Source of the DNA: Phyto melanocephala
Lineage: Eukaryota > Arthropoda > Insecta > Diptera > Rhinophoridae
Assembly (NCBI GenBank): GCA_941918925.1
Contig: OW799233.1
Coordinates: 43,638,275-43,702,274, forward strand
Direction: 5' to 3'
Length of the DNA stretch: 64,000 nt
The notes beneath the pieces are model-generated. The model saw only the letters and a program-made list of their open reading frames with translations. It was not told the origin of the DNA and did not search any database. Every line of letters begins with the position of its first letter. The first letter of the stretch is position 1. This document shows, piece by piece, positions 1 to 10,645 of the stretch. The translations under genes were made by a program, and so were the position numbers.

Positions 1-437
1 AAAAAAAATTTTTTTTGGCTCAGCTGGGATTCGATGCCACGTTTTCTCTAACCAGTATACACGTTTGTATGTATGTATGTTGTTGATGTAATGTTGTTTT
101 TGTGAAAATAAAATCGAGGTGGTCGTGGGTTTTTGCTCATATCTCAGTTGTTTATGTACCGATGTTTCTGATTTTCAATACCGATCTACTCCCGAATATT
201 TCCGATATTTTAATACCTTACCCGGGTCCAACCTATGTCGGGGGGCTTCAAAAAGTTGATTTCAACATACACACGGACAGACGGTCAGACGGACAGACTG
301 ACAGGGCTTAATCGACTCCCCTATTCATAAGCTGTCAGAAAATATATACTTTATGGGGTCGGAAATGAAAATTGTAGAAATTTCACACGGAATGACAAAC
401 CTATATATACCCTTTTTCACTGTGTATAGGGTATAAA
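1..437 (+). repeat. Family A interspersed repeat, right part, cut by the window edge
   Basis: From the A/T run and the phrase ggctcagctgggattcgatg to the end motif gtgtatagggtata, this matches 5808-6204 almost base for base, and 33823-34200 in reverse. It carries the cacggacagacggtcagacg segment and the tatataccctttttcactg end. The ORFs inside are not conserved between copies, so I treat them as chance. The class is unknown; no coding capacity is seen in any copy here. Confidence 0.85.
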
Positions 438-1006
438 AACCAAGTGCCAAGATTTGGATTTAGCGTCCCAAATAATCTTAAAAACAACTTTCGGTTCTCA
501 ATCAACAAAAACATATTTCCTTTGTGTAAGCAATTTCGACATGCACAATAATATGACAGCTAGTTCTAACTATTTACTTCTACAATTACTAAGAGATAGA
601 AGTTATTTGCCCATATCACAATCCAATTGTATCGTTGTATGTCGTAAATGTATTTAATAGTTTTCGTATTGTCTTCGAATTTAAATATTTTGGTTTAAAA
701 ACATATTTTTTTAAACTTAAAACATACAACAATACAACAGTGAAGGTTAATTGAGCAATTGTTACAGAATCATTTATAAAATCTTAACATGCAATTAAAT
801 ACGAAATGCTATAGTGCAACCTGTACCGAAAAGAAACTAATAATACACTTGGTCTACACACCCGAAGTTTTAGCTTAAAACACTTTTAAAATGAAACGCT
901 TTTCAAAAAAATCTATGAAGCAATTTTCATTTCATTCGGGTTCCCCGGTCGGGATTATTGATTTCTGATTTTTGTTGGCAAATTTTATAATTTACACAAC
1001 AACAAA
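438..1006 (-). other. ss: ss 3' UTR and downstream flank
   Basis: AT-rich sequence after the ss stop codon with no coding signal. A minus-strand ATTAAA (plus-strand tttaat at 651-656) is one possible poly(A) signal, but the actual cleavage site cannot be read from sequence. The family A repeat begins just beyond. Confidence 0.4.
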
Positions 1007-2335
1007 CTACTGAGTGCTGCTACTGCTAATGTGTGGAAGTGCCGTAGTTGTGGTGCTGGCAGCCGTTGCCGCATGGGCATGAGCATGGGCATGGTGGTGG
1101 TGATGGTGATGAGCGTGGTGAGCATAAGAAAAATATTGTGATGCATATTGGGTTGCTGCATATGATGCAGGACTCCATACCTCACTGCTGCCATTTGGGG
1201 TGGTTGCTGTGTTGGTATTAGAGTTGGCATGATGATGATGATGGTGGTGGTGATGCGGGTGATGATGCGGATGCGAAAGATGGGGATGATGCGGTGTGGA
1301 TGATGTGCCTGTGGCTGGTGTTAGTGATGGTGGATGATGATGATGATGCTGCTGAGTGTGATGGTGATGGTGCGGATGATGTGTGTGTGGTGTATGAGGA
1401 TGATGCGCATGATGCTGATGTGCACTGGTGGTTGTGTGACTGTGATGATGTGGTGATACGGCTATGTGGTGATGATGATGTTGCCCTGGGGGTTGATGTG
1501 CGAGATGCGCATGTGTTGTGGTGGCGGCTTCAGCTGCCGTTGCTACATGATGTGGTGATAGTTGGTGATGATGTAGTTGAGCATTGTTAGTGTGAGTTTG
1601 TTGTTGCTGTTGTGTTTGGTGCATGGCAAGTTGTTGACTCGACATTAGACTATTGGCTTCAGTTGCAGTAGCTGGCGGAGGTGCTGGTGTGGTTGGTGCA
1701 GTTTGATGATGTGCTGTTACTGAGTTTGAATGGAGATTTTCAGCCACCGTATTATGTGCAGCACTTCCACTAGCTCCGCCGCTGCCACCACCCCCTCCTC
1801 CTGGACCACCTCCGGTACTACTGCCACTACTGCTATGTCTATGCTGAGGTGAGGTGGTGTGCGATGATGCTGAATAGAGGCCCGAATCATCATGATGCAT
1901 TTGGTAGGTATCAGGAGTGGAAGCACTTTTAATATCTTTTGCTGTTGTCGCTGAAATTGTTGAGCCATTCCATTTGTTGTTGGTTTCAGTGTCACTATTG
2001 GCATAGCTAAGACCGCCTCCATTAGTTAGGGGTGTGGATTGCGGTGAACGTTCGTTATGAGAAGAGATTTGTCGATTTGTCACCGTTGCAGAGTTGTGTA
2101 GACTGTTAATGGGCACACCACTGGACTGCGAGCCCCACATTAGGACTGTCTGCCGCTCATAAGGATCCTGAGATGTTAGTTCTACTTTGGGTGTTATAAC
2201 AACACCATTCGAGGAGCTGTTCGAAGGATTGTTAAGGCTATTCACTGCACCACCCACCGGCGAGGGGCCATCTGAAGAGCAAGATACCACTTCCATGACA
2301 TGCGGTGAAGACTTTGGCGTTTTTAAAGGAACTTG
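1007..2335 (-). CDS. ss: spineless, last coding exon (His/Ser/Thr-rich C-terminal region)
   Basis: This exon encodes the C-terminal 442 residues of Spineless and ends at a TAG at 1009-1007. It is entered through the acceptor TTATTTCCAG in phase 0, giving CAA GTT CCT. The first 150 residues are Ser/Asn/Thr-rich, followed by a Gly run, a Gln stretch and long histidine-rich tracts from CAC/CAT codons. The region has no recognised fold; in AHR-family proteins the C-terminus after PAS-B carries transactivation activity, so low-complexity activation sequence is the likely role. Length here varies freely among flies. The plus-strand ORF at 1294-1590 and the second minus-frame ORFs are shadows of the codon repeats. 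The reading frame is unbroken. Confidence 0.93.
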   Translation of the reverse strand, partial: QVPLKTPKSSPHVMEVVSCSSDGPSPVGGAVNSLNNPSNSSSNGVVITPKVELTSQDPYERQTVLMWGSQSSGVPINSLHNSATVTNRQISSHNERSPQSTPLTNGGGLSYANSDTETNNKWNGSTISATTAKDIKSASTPDTYQMHHDDSGLYSASSHTTSPQHRHSSSGSSTGGGPGGGGGGSGGASGSAAHNTVAENLHSNSVTAHHQTAPTTPAPPPATATEANSLMSSQQLAMHQTQQQQQTHTNNAQLHHHQLSPHHVATAAEAATTTHAHLAHQPPGQHHHHHIAVSPHHHSHTTTSAHQHHAHHPHTPHTHHPHHHHHTQQHHHHHPPSLTPATGTSSTPHHPHLSHPHHHPHHHHHHHHHANSNTNTATTPNGSSEVWSPASYAATQYASQYFSYAHHAHHHHHHHAHAHAHAATAASTTTTALPHISSSSTQ

Positions 2336-2401
2336 CTGGAAATAAGTTTATATTTACTTGGTATTTAAGGAGGTCTTAAGTTAATGAGTATATTCCCTTA
2401 C

Positions 2402-2782
2402 TTGTGGTGTAGATGTGGGACTGCCATAACCACTACTATATCCACTATAATATTTGCCGGTATCCTGCCATTTTTCCTCTTTGGAAGTAATGGCGTAGCC
2501 ATCATACGACAGAAAACCATTGGCTACATAAGCAGAGGCTGGAGCCCCCGTATGATGATAATCAGCATAGTAGCCCCCAACGCCCTGAAGACGATATTGA
2601 TGGAAAAGGTTTTCGGTTACCGGATAAAAGTTGGTAGAATGTACCGAGGTGCCCATATAAATATTATCAGCAGCTGTGGCATAAGGCGAAGTCGTATACA
2701 TGGGATTAAGATTGGAATAAGCAGCCGCTACGGCTGCAGCAGGATCTGGAAGATACTCCACCACGGGAGCGGGGGAAGTTAC
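2402..2782 (-). CDS. ss: spineless coding exon after PAS-B (Tyr/Ala-rich segment)
   Basis: 127 codons in phase 0 at both ends, between an acceptor ending CCTTAAAAAG and a donor GTAAGG. It begins VTSPAPVVEYLPDPAAAV and runs through a Tyr/Ala-rich stretch that includes ENLFHQYRLQG and YVANGFLSYDGYA, segments I recognise as strongly conserved in Drosophila Spineless. The function of this block is not established by the sequence; its conservation outside the PAS domains argues for a protein contact surface. The intron to the final exon is 66 bp. Confidence 0.93.
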
Positions 2783-2844
2783 CTTTTTAAGGGAAGAGTT
2801 TTATACAATTTTGCTTGTGTTAAGTCGCTAAAGTCAAACAATAC

Positions 2845-3172
2845 CTGTCCTAGGGGAGACGATTGTTGGGTCTGCTGTTGCATTTTACGCTTGGAACGAC
2901 AGGTAGATAAAAAGTCTCTTAACTGAGTTTTATATCTTCGGTTCGGCCTTGTGGGCGTGATTGGAGGAGGCAAAGAATTTGGTGAACCACTAGGAGGTAC
3001 CACCAATTGATCAGCCTCCGAAAAGTAGGTAGAAGCCAGACCAGTATCCAAATAACTGACTTTAAAATCCATGGTACGCTTGCCCAACAAATCGTAACCT
3101 TCCTCGTCCATCAAAACACGATGTGTGCAAATTACAAAGTCGGGCTTGGAATTTTTATAAACTAAGCGGGAA
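2845..3172 (-). CDS. ss: spineless exon: end of PAS-B and the PAC-like segment
   Basis: The first base completes an AGT serine codon split by the intron; 109 codons follow. The start, SRLVYKNSKPDFVICTHR, is the last strand of the PAS-B fold with the PAC motif. After LMDEEG comes the conserved block DLLGKRTMDFKVSYLDTGLA, then a Pro-rich segment and a basic stretch (RPNRRYKTQLRDFLSTCRSKRK) that resembles a nuclear-localisation or DNA-proximal tail. The exon ends at CAG before donor GTATTG, which is unusual but phase-consistent with the next acceptor. Confidence is high from continuous homology. Confidence 0.95.
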
Positions 3173-3232
3173 CTAAAAAAGCAAAACGATACTAAAAACG
3201 GTTAAACGCTTATAAAAAAAATCAAGATTTAC

Positions 3233-3311
3233 CTTGTTTGCAGCCACTGCCATTCACCGTCTTTCTTTTGGTATCTGTAGGCAATCATGCCGGAAGCACC
3301 AGTTTTCAAAA
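3233..3311 (-). CDS. ss: spineless exon: central PAS-B
   Basis: A 79-bp exon encoding LLKTGASGMIAYRYQKKDG and EWQWLQTS. Acceptor is GTTAACAG, donor GTAAAT; both junction codons are split (CTT and AGT). The block is the middle of PAS-B, the ligand- and chaperone-binding domain in vertebrate AHR. The flanking introns are only 59 and 60 bp, near the minimum for flies. Confidence 0.95.
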
Positions 3312-3370
3312 CTGTTAACATGAAAACATTTTAAAGTCACTGTGTTAGTAAACGCTTAAAAACTACTTAC

Positions 3371-3477
3371 GTTCCTGATGAGCACTGGCCACATATGCCA
3401 AGTCATCATAGTGCACTAAATCATAGCCACCCATATTGACTAGTTCCGCGTCCGAATAACCCAAAATATGTTTGCCC
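3371..3477 (-). CDS. ss: spineless exon: start of PAS-B
   Basis: A 107-bp exon encoding GKHILGYSDAELVNMGGYDL and VHYDDLAYVASAHQE. The first base completes the AGG arginine begun in the preceding exon. The GYSDAEL and YDLVHYDDL motifs are the helical part of the PAS-B fold and match Drosophila Spineless as I know it. The 240-bp intron upstream contains no supported feature. Confidence 0.95.
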
Positions 3478-3717
3478 CTTAAGAAAATTATTTAAATAAT
3501 CAGACTTAAGCGAATTACTACACACGATCAAAATACCCATCAAGCCTCTTTTAGTAGTATTTGCAAAAATGAGTTTGTGTGTGTAACACCGACAACTAAA
3601 AATTTTATATTTTTCAGTCAAGCATTATTGGTGGTAACACAAACAAAGACATTTTCCCAATATATTTACGCCCACAATGCTTGCTGAGTATGCTTGATGT
3701 GTATCTAGAAAAATTAC

Positions 3718-4115
3718 CTTTGATCCATTGACACTAGGGAAAAGTCCAATTTGTGCTTGGATTTAAACATATTTTCTTTATGGGGAATCTCTAGAAGACT
3801 GGGCGGTCCAAAGGGTGTACAATAGGCAAATAAAGCCAACGGAGGTTCTTCGGTTTTACGATTTTGACCGTGCAGAATTTTAATACGTCCCCGTATATCC
3901 AGTCGCAAAAAACCCGAAGTGTTATCCAACAGACATCTAAATCTTACCGTAAAACTACGCTCCAAATATATAGTCTTGTCGGGGGCCAAAGTCTCTGCCA
4001 ATTGCATACTGGACATGTCGGCTGGTAAAAACGAATTCCAAAGCAATTGCCGTTGTAATTCTTCACGGTCCTCGGAGTGCACTAATTCATACACCGACTG
4101 GTGCACAATATCGGA
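3718..4115 (-). CDS. ss: spineless exon: most of PAS-A and the linker to PAS-B
   Basis: 398 bp from acceptor CCTTTTAG to donor GTAATT. Translation opens SDIVHQSVYELVHSEDREEL, the classic AHR-family PAS-A helix that in vertebrate AHR reads nearly the same. It continues through SFTVRFRCLLDNTSGFLRLD and ALFAYCTPFGPPSLLEI to HKLDFSLVSMDQR, where PAS-B begins. In flies the PAS domains mediate pairing with Tango (the ARNT homologue), and the dimer binds GCGTG-core sites. Spineless specifies distal antenna, tarsus, bristles and the random R7 photoreceptor choice; that is established Drosophila knowledge, not read here. The frame is intact and splice phase agrees with both neighbours. Confidence 0.96.
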
Positions 4116-4640
4116 CTAAAAGGTAAAAAAAGAATACAATAAAAATTAATTTTAATTAGAAAGCAAACAAGTGTTTTTAAGGTTAAAGAACTTTATTTTA
4201 ATTTTTTTGTTTTGATAAAAGGTCTTAATTTTTTTTTTGGGGTATAAATGTGTGTGATACGCTGTATTCGGTTGTACACAATTATTGATTTCTCATACCT
4301 TTTTCATTTCATTTCATGTTTTTGTTTTTGCTTTTATTTATTGTTTTTGTTTTAATAAATAAATCATCTGCAAAACTAAATTGAAAATTCAATTTGGTTT
4401 TCTTCAAGGGACTTGTGGTTTATTTTTTGGCAAGAATTTTGTGGCGTTTATTGTGTTGTCCTCTTAATCTGCTCTGCAGGTAGCTTTAGACGATTGAGTT
4501 ATAGATTCTAAAGAAGGTGTTTTATTTTAAATATTTTTTCAATTTGTTTTTTTTTAAATGAAAAAAAAGCAAATATTTCGATATTAATTGAAACATGTGT
4601 TTTATCGTTGACCACTGTATTCACAATATTTTGTTTATGC
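4116..4640. other. ss intron, no feature seen
   Basis: AT- and T-run-rich intronic sequence at the 3' end of the 14-kb ss intron. No ORF or repeat copy recognised. Confidence 0.4.
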
Positions 4641-7500
4641 CCTTCACCAGTGGCGCCATGGGTACATATAGGTTTGCCATAGCGTTTGTAATTTTTACAA
4701 TAATTATTTCCGATCCCATAAAGTATTTATTTTCAGAAAATTTATTGATGTCCATCTATTCGTGTGTTGGTTGATACCAACTTTAAGAAGCTCTCGAATA
4801 TTTCTCAGACTATATATTTGGGAATGAATCGCTATTACAAACCATCATAAACGCCTCATAACTTATTGCGATCGGTGCAAATGAACACGAGAGCCTCTGT
4901 GTTTTTCACTATTAATTAAAAATTTGTATCTCTCAAATAATATGCGGACATGTTTATTACTATTTTTTAATATTTATGATATGCCTCCAGGACTATATGT
5001 ATATTTTGAACAAATCGGTCGCAAGTCGGCTAATTTATAGGCAAACATAAATTGCAAGCTGTAGCCTGTAAAATTATTTGAAAGAAAAGGGCATGACTAG
5101 CAAAATACAATACACTACAAAAAATTAAAATTCATGATGGCCGCCACTACAAAATGGAGAACAATACACTTCCAATCCCTGAATATTAGCTTCAAAGGGC
5201 TTGACCAGTATAATAAAGTAAACTATGAAAATGTTAAAACCCAAAATGGAGTTTAAAACAAAATGACGGATATATGGGTTAAATATTTATCCCTCTCAAC
5301 CTACGATGTACATAATGGTGAAGGATATTATCTGATTTGGGACGGCACTCTTATTTGCTTAAGTATTATTTTTTCCTTAAATAAGTAAGCTGGTTACTTA
5401 GTGAGATAAGAAACGACTTTTGAAAACCTTACAATATAAGCAAAAAACAAGTAAGAGCGCTATATTCGGCCGTGCCGAATCTTATATACCCTTCACAACG
5501 TGTAGTCATGCAATAACAGTAGTTTGTATCACCATTCATCCCATATGAAATACGTACATACATATAAAAAACATACATATATAAAAACGTCCCATTGTAA
5601 AATTATAAATTTACGCATGTATGTTAAAAAAATTTAAAAAAAATAAAAAAAAATTTTTTTAAAAAAATTAAAAAAAAAATTAAAATATATATAATAAATA
5701 TAAAACAAAAAAAAAATTAAAAAAAAATAATAAAAATTTATATATTTAATATATTACATAAAAATTAAAAAAGAATATAAAAAACAATAAAAAAAAATTT
5801 TTTTTGGCTTAGCTGGGATTCGATGCCACGTTTACTCTAACCAGTATACACGTTTGTATGTATGTATGTTGTTGTTGTAATGTTGTTTTTGTGAAAAAAA
5901 AAATCGAGGTGGTCGTGGGTTTTTGCTCATATCTCAGGGTTTATGTACCGATGTTTCTGATTTTCAATACCGATCTACTCCCGAATACTCGGGTCCAAGC
6001 GATGTCTGGGGGCTTCAAAAAGTTGATTTCAACATACACACGGACAGACGGTCAGACGGACAGACTGACAGAGCTTAATCGACTCCCCTATTCATAAGCT
6101 TTCAGAAAATATATACTTTATGGGGTCGGAAATGAAAATTGTAGAAATTTCACACGGAATGACAAACCTATATATACCCTTTTTCACTGTGTATAGGGTA
6201 TAATTATAATTCTATTTTAAGGATAACATTAAGAAAGTCTAAATACACATGACTAGATAATAAATTAGGATTTGCTTAAAAGCTAAATTTTTCTATGAGA
6301 ACACAAAAGCAGGAATTAAGAAAACCTGCTTGGCTTAAAATAAAATCTCACCCATAAAAGAAGTTTTGTTAGGGTTAATATGCCTTCATATTTTCCATAG
6401 AGTTGCTGAACATGCATTGGCACAATGACCACAATGTAGTTGAGCCTAGATTTCGGATTTCATGTTATACGTCATTTATTTTATTATTTCCAATGCCAAC
6501 TTTAATTTTGAACTGTTACCAATCAATTTTTGATACTCATATTGATGGGACTAAAAAAATACCGCCATTTTGTTGCAGACACCAATTGGACTTTACATTT
6601 TTAATAGTTTACTGTATTCTACTGGTCAAGCCCTTTTATTTGATACCAATATTGTGGATGATCAAGAGCGTACATTTTGAAATACCTGATATTAACCATA
6701 TATACACTTATTTGCCTCCATTTTGTAGTAACAACCATCATGGATTTTGATTTTATTAAAATTACTATACTTTGCTAGTCAAGCTCTCTCTTCTGTTGTC
6801 CATATTACTTCTCTATGTTATCCAGAAGCTAAAAAAAATTGATTTTCGTTAGTAAATTTTAGAAAATATACCGAAGCGGTTATATTTTGATGCTTGTGTC
6901 TCAGTTAGTTTCATACCGATTTGTTAGTTTTTTTTCACAAATAATTTTTGAGACCTGAGTTTTTAATTTTGTGTCTTTAACGAGTCCCAAAATTATTTAC
7001 CAGCTTGAAAAATTGTTTAATGTTTAAAAAAATATAAATTTTTTTCTAAATAATGTCTGCCTATAACCTTGCCGATTAGTGAGCGATTTGTAAAAAAATT
7101 TTTCACGAATATTTTTTAAGGAATATAATATTTATAAATAGTCACAAACGTTTTTTAAATGATCCTACGGCTGAAGATTTTTGTGGTAAAAATAAGCGAA
7201 TAAACAGAGGCAGTCGTGCTCATTTGCTTATAGCTCAGAAAGTTATGGCGCAATGGTGTTGGACCTCTACAACGATGCATTAATGCATATTTCTAAAAGA
7301 TTGATACCTCACATTGATCAGTGCAACATGTGAAAGCTTCTGAAAAATGATTGCAACCAACACACGGATATTGAGATATCTACTGCTCTAGTTTTCAGAA
7401 AATATAAAATATATGGATTCAAAAATGCATATTGTCGAAATTTCACACGGACTGACAGAGCTAAATACATTCTTGGCACCGAAGGCGAAGGGTATAATAA
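4640..7500. repeat. Old inverted pair of family A-related repeats
   Basis: Sequence at about 4640-5340 is a diverged reverse complement of sequence at about 6400-7500. The shared anchors are ctggtcaagccctttgaa/ctggtcaagcccttttat, ccatttgtagtggcggccatcatg-like segments, and the tacccttcacc/gaagggtata ends at 4638 and 7490. The younger family A copy lies between the arms. Either two old copies sit head to head, or one old foldback element was later invaded. Confidence 0.6.
5449..6204 (+). repeat. Family A interspersed repeat, complete copy
   Basis: This copy starts acaagtaagagcgctatatt, with the self-complementary attcggccgtgccgaat next to tatacccttcaca, and ends cactgtgtatagggtata. A low-complexity A/T core (5630-5800) separates a short left part from the longer right part shared with 1-437. 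The same structure occurs in reverse at 33821-34774. Ends carry TATACCC in opposite orientation, suggesting a terminal inverted-repeat element of unknown superfamily. No protein is encoded. Confidence 0.75.
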
Positions 7501-9544
7501 AGTCTTAGAGAATTGTTTGCTTTTAATGGCAACTGTGTTCATGATGGTGGATTTAATTTTGTAGGTTATGCACTTAAAGGGTTGCATTTTAAAACAGAGT
7601 TGTATTTAGGTCTTAATATTTGTTTCAATTTATTTCAAAAATACAGTTGTCGAAGTATCTTATAACTAGTTTATGGTCTTCAGTACCCGAAAAAGCTGCA
7701 ATAACTCGATACTCAAACATAACTGCTGCAAACAACATAAATAGCCTTCGTATGTCAAAACGTTTCGTGTATGTACATTGTCAAAAATATCCAACAGACT
7801 GCAGCATCCCAAAATATAAATTGCAACCCTCGTATAAGTCATATTTCAATCATGAGCTGCATTATCGTGAGTTCAAAGTCGTTCAAGAATCAATTTCTAG
7901 ATTGAATCTCACATTCTTTAATGTCAGTTACGTTATTTTTGCAGTCACACAAGAAGGTTTATGAAGTGAAAGTTGAATGACTTGTATTTCTGTTTATTTT
8001 AAGTACTTTCGTTTCAATATTTAAACAAACAAGGCACTGGAAGCTGCAGAACAATTCTGTATCAAAAAGTCAATTTAAAAAAATATGTCAGTTACGTTAT
8101 TTTCGCTGTTAGGGTTCAATATGTAATCAGTTTTTAGGGATTTACAAAATCTTTTAATCGAAATTACCAAAAAAAAAACAAGCATAAAATACCGTAAATT
8201 AATGAAAAAATAGTACCAAGAGTACATTACAGGGGTGTGATGTATTGAACAAATATTTTGTTCAATTCAAAATTCAATTTAAAAATATCTATTCTACGAT
8301 TTCTTTTAAATTTCCTACTCACTCTGTAAATTCTCAGGTCAAGCAATAATCAAAACAAAAACAATATTTGTTCGCTTAACGATAACTAATATTTGAAAAC
8401 ATTGGAAATTTTACCACCACCGCCACACTGAACATGGGCATCAACATCACCTTAAATAACTACATACAACTGCAAACGAGCAAAAACAAACATGTAGAAA
8501 TAATATTAAAAAAACAAACAATCATATGAACAAACATTTAGCAGGAGCGCATTATAATCGTATTCGATTGAAAATTGTGCGCAAACGTTTGAATGCACGA
8601 GCCACGCATTTTTATTATTTTTTTAAAATAGGGACATTCTGAGAAAATAAATTCATGATAGTAAATGAATCGAAAGAAAACAATATTTAAAATAGATAAA
8701 AAGGTAGAAGAAATTATTAAATCTTCAATTGAATCAGAAGTGAAGAGCTCGAAGGCGTTGAATGGAGATAGTCCGAACCAGGACACACTTACACAGGTGG
8801 CGGTGCCAGCCCAGCTGATTATATTTTTGTGTTCCAATGTTTGTCAAACTCCAAGTATAAAAAAGAGTCTTCAGAGCCAAGAATTGTCAAACTGCATATA
8901 TAAAAAAAGAGAGACAAAAATGCTCTCTCTGCGCTATCACCCTATGTGATTACACCATGGTCCGAACATATGATAAATGTAGCTTAAGTCAAGCAAAAAA
9001 TTTATAAAATAATTTTTTAAAAAACAAAATTTAACTTTAAAATTAATATTTAAATAAAATAATGCGTCTTTCTCTAATATAAAATGTTTAAAAAAATACA
9101 TATCTTTTAAGGCGGAATATTTGGCCAGAATAGAGCTGAATATTAAACCTACATACTCCCATTCATGATTTAACTTGAACATCAAAAATACAATTATACA
9201 TGTCGCTCGTTTACTTTAAAAACGTGACAACTTAAAATTTATAAATTTTTTAACTGCAAATATTTGACGAAATGGACTTTATCACCAAAATATGTTAAAT
9301 GTGTACAGAGGAAATGTCGAAGCAGACCACCACAATTTTAGTCCCCAGCAATTTAAAGGCTTTCGATCAGTATATCTTTTTACACTGACTCCCGTGCCAC
9401 TGATGACATTTATTAGAGGCTACAAAACAATTTCATACTGTCGACTAGTGATTGCCGACAATCTTTAACACATCATATTTTGTAATCACCTGCATCTCTC
9501 CCATAGCATTCACACTTTATGTTATCAGCCTGTGATCCTCAATC
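7501..9544. other. ss intron, no supported gene
   Basis: AT-rich intron. Open frames at 7620-7964 (114 codons) and 8665-8949 (94 codons) match no family I recognise and lack coding composition. The phrase tgtcagttacgttattttt at 7922 recurs at 8086, hinting at an old local duplication. No other structure seen. Confidence 0.4.
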
Positions 9545-10645
9545 TCCACTAACCAATGCTAGACGTTTGCATATCCAGCGTATCGTTCTCCTATTACGAG
9601 ACTCCGTGAGCACCAAACGAGCCTGGCTATGAGTTATTTTCCTTCACCCGATTTTGCAGGTTTATAGAGTCTTCTAAAAGTCCTGTGCTCGAAATAACTC
9701 TAAACTACTGAATGTTGCCACCGTTGTCTCCATGGCAAACTTGTCGTCCGCTTTATTCTCAGGTATGCGCACGTGTCCCTAAAAAATACATCAGCGTCAT
9801 CTTATTTGTAGAGGCACACTTATTAATCTTGGAATACATTCAACCACCAAAGAGCAGTTCAGACCCATCCGCCTCACTGTTTTGTTTTTTCTATTTTCCT
9901 TTGTACCCTACACTCCAGTAGATGTATACCAAATGCTTGACATTTGCATATTGCTGCGAGACTTCGTAAGCACCATACGAGCCTGTCTAGGAGTCGTTTC
10001 CTTCATCCGCTTTTGCAGGTTTATAGAGTTAATCTTCTGAAAGCCATATGCTCGAAACAACTGTGGAGTACAGCATGTCGCCACCATTGTCTCCAAGGCA
10101 AATTTGTCGACCTCTTCATTTTCAGTTATACCCACACAACGTCACCTTATTTGTAGAGGCACACTTATTGATCTCTGGAATACCCTCAGTCACCAAAGAG
10201 TAGTTCACACCCATCTGACCCACATGTTTAATAGCCGACTGATTATTAAGTGTAATGAAAATTCTCTTCCTTTGTACCGGACAATCCAGTAAACCAAGCA
10301 TATTTGTCTGATAGACGAAAAACTCAAGGTACAGATAAGTTCAACTGTCCTTCCGTCCATAAAGGACAAATAAGTAAAGATACTGATGTTACTACTCAAG
10401 CACTTATTGTCCATAGATTCATCACTTTGAGTCATAGAATTGAAATTTATAATCTTGTATACGTTTTCCTTAAGAAAAAATCCAACGGCAGCAAACCCAT
10501 TTACGTTGATATAAATTTCTTATTTGCCTTCTGTAGCCTTGTTGCAACATGATCATTCCAGATTAGTTTCGAGTCCCAGATATTTCACCTTCTTAGAACA
10601 AAAAAACCCATTAATTTCCATCCATTTATATTTTTGATGATATTT
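9545..10645 (-). pseudogene. Non-LTR retrotransposon 3' remnant (RT thumb and RNase H)
   Basis: Read on the minus strand in shifting frames. At 10645-10540 there is a KKVKYLGL-like segment followed by a WNDHVATRLQKAN-like one, the post-RT thumb of R1/LOA/I-type elements. Then comes an RNase H-like stretch with FMDGRT, NNQSAIKHVG and GITENEEVDKFAL, where the family has D.., D.SAI and the GNE.AD helix. Frameshifts and stops occur throughout, so it cannot be functional. The 3' half is duplicated in tandem (next entry). The clade is uncertain, but an RNase H domain places it among R1, LOA or I-like elements. Confidence 0.65.
9550..10300 (-). repeat. Tandem duplication of about 380 bp
   Basis: 9545-9925 and 9928-10225 share a series of anchors: gcaccaaacgagcctggcta/gcaccatacgagcctgtcta, tttgcaggtttatagagt, ccaccgttgtctccatggca/ccaccattgtctccaaggca, and ttatttgtagaggcacactt. 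It duplicates part of the RNase H remnant. Divergence is visible, so the duplication is old or arose in the parent element. Confidence 0.75.

Noticed and set aside
985..1230. 81-codon minus-strand ORF with Met/Pro/Thr repeats
   Set aside because: Out-of-frame shadow of the last ss exon.
1294..1590. 98-codon plus-strand ORF rich in Asp/Val
   Set aside because: It is the antisense of the ss histidine-rich exon; the GAT/GTG codons mirror ATC/CAC repeats.
2384..2926. 180-codon plus-strand ORF
   Set aside because: Antisense to two well-supported ss exons; no family match.
7620..7964. 114-codon ORF as a host gene
   Set aside because: No recognisable domain, AT-driven composition, and part of its sequence recurs nearby at 8086.
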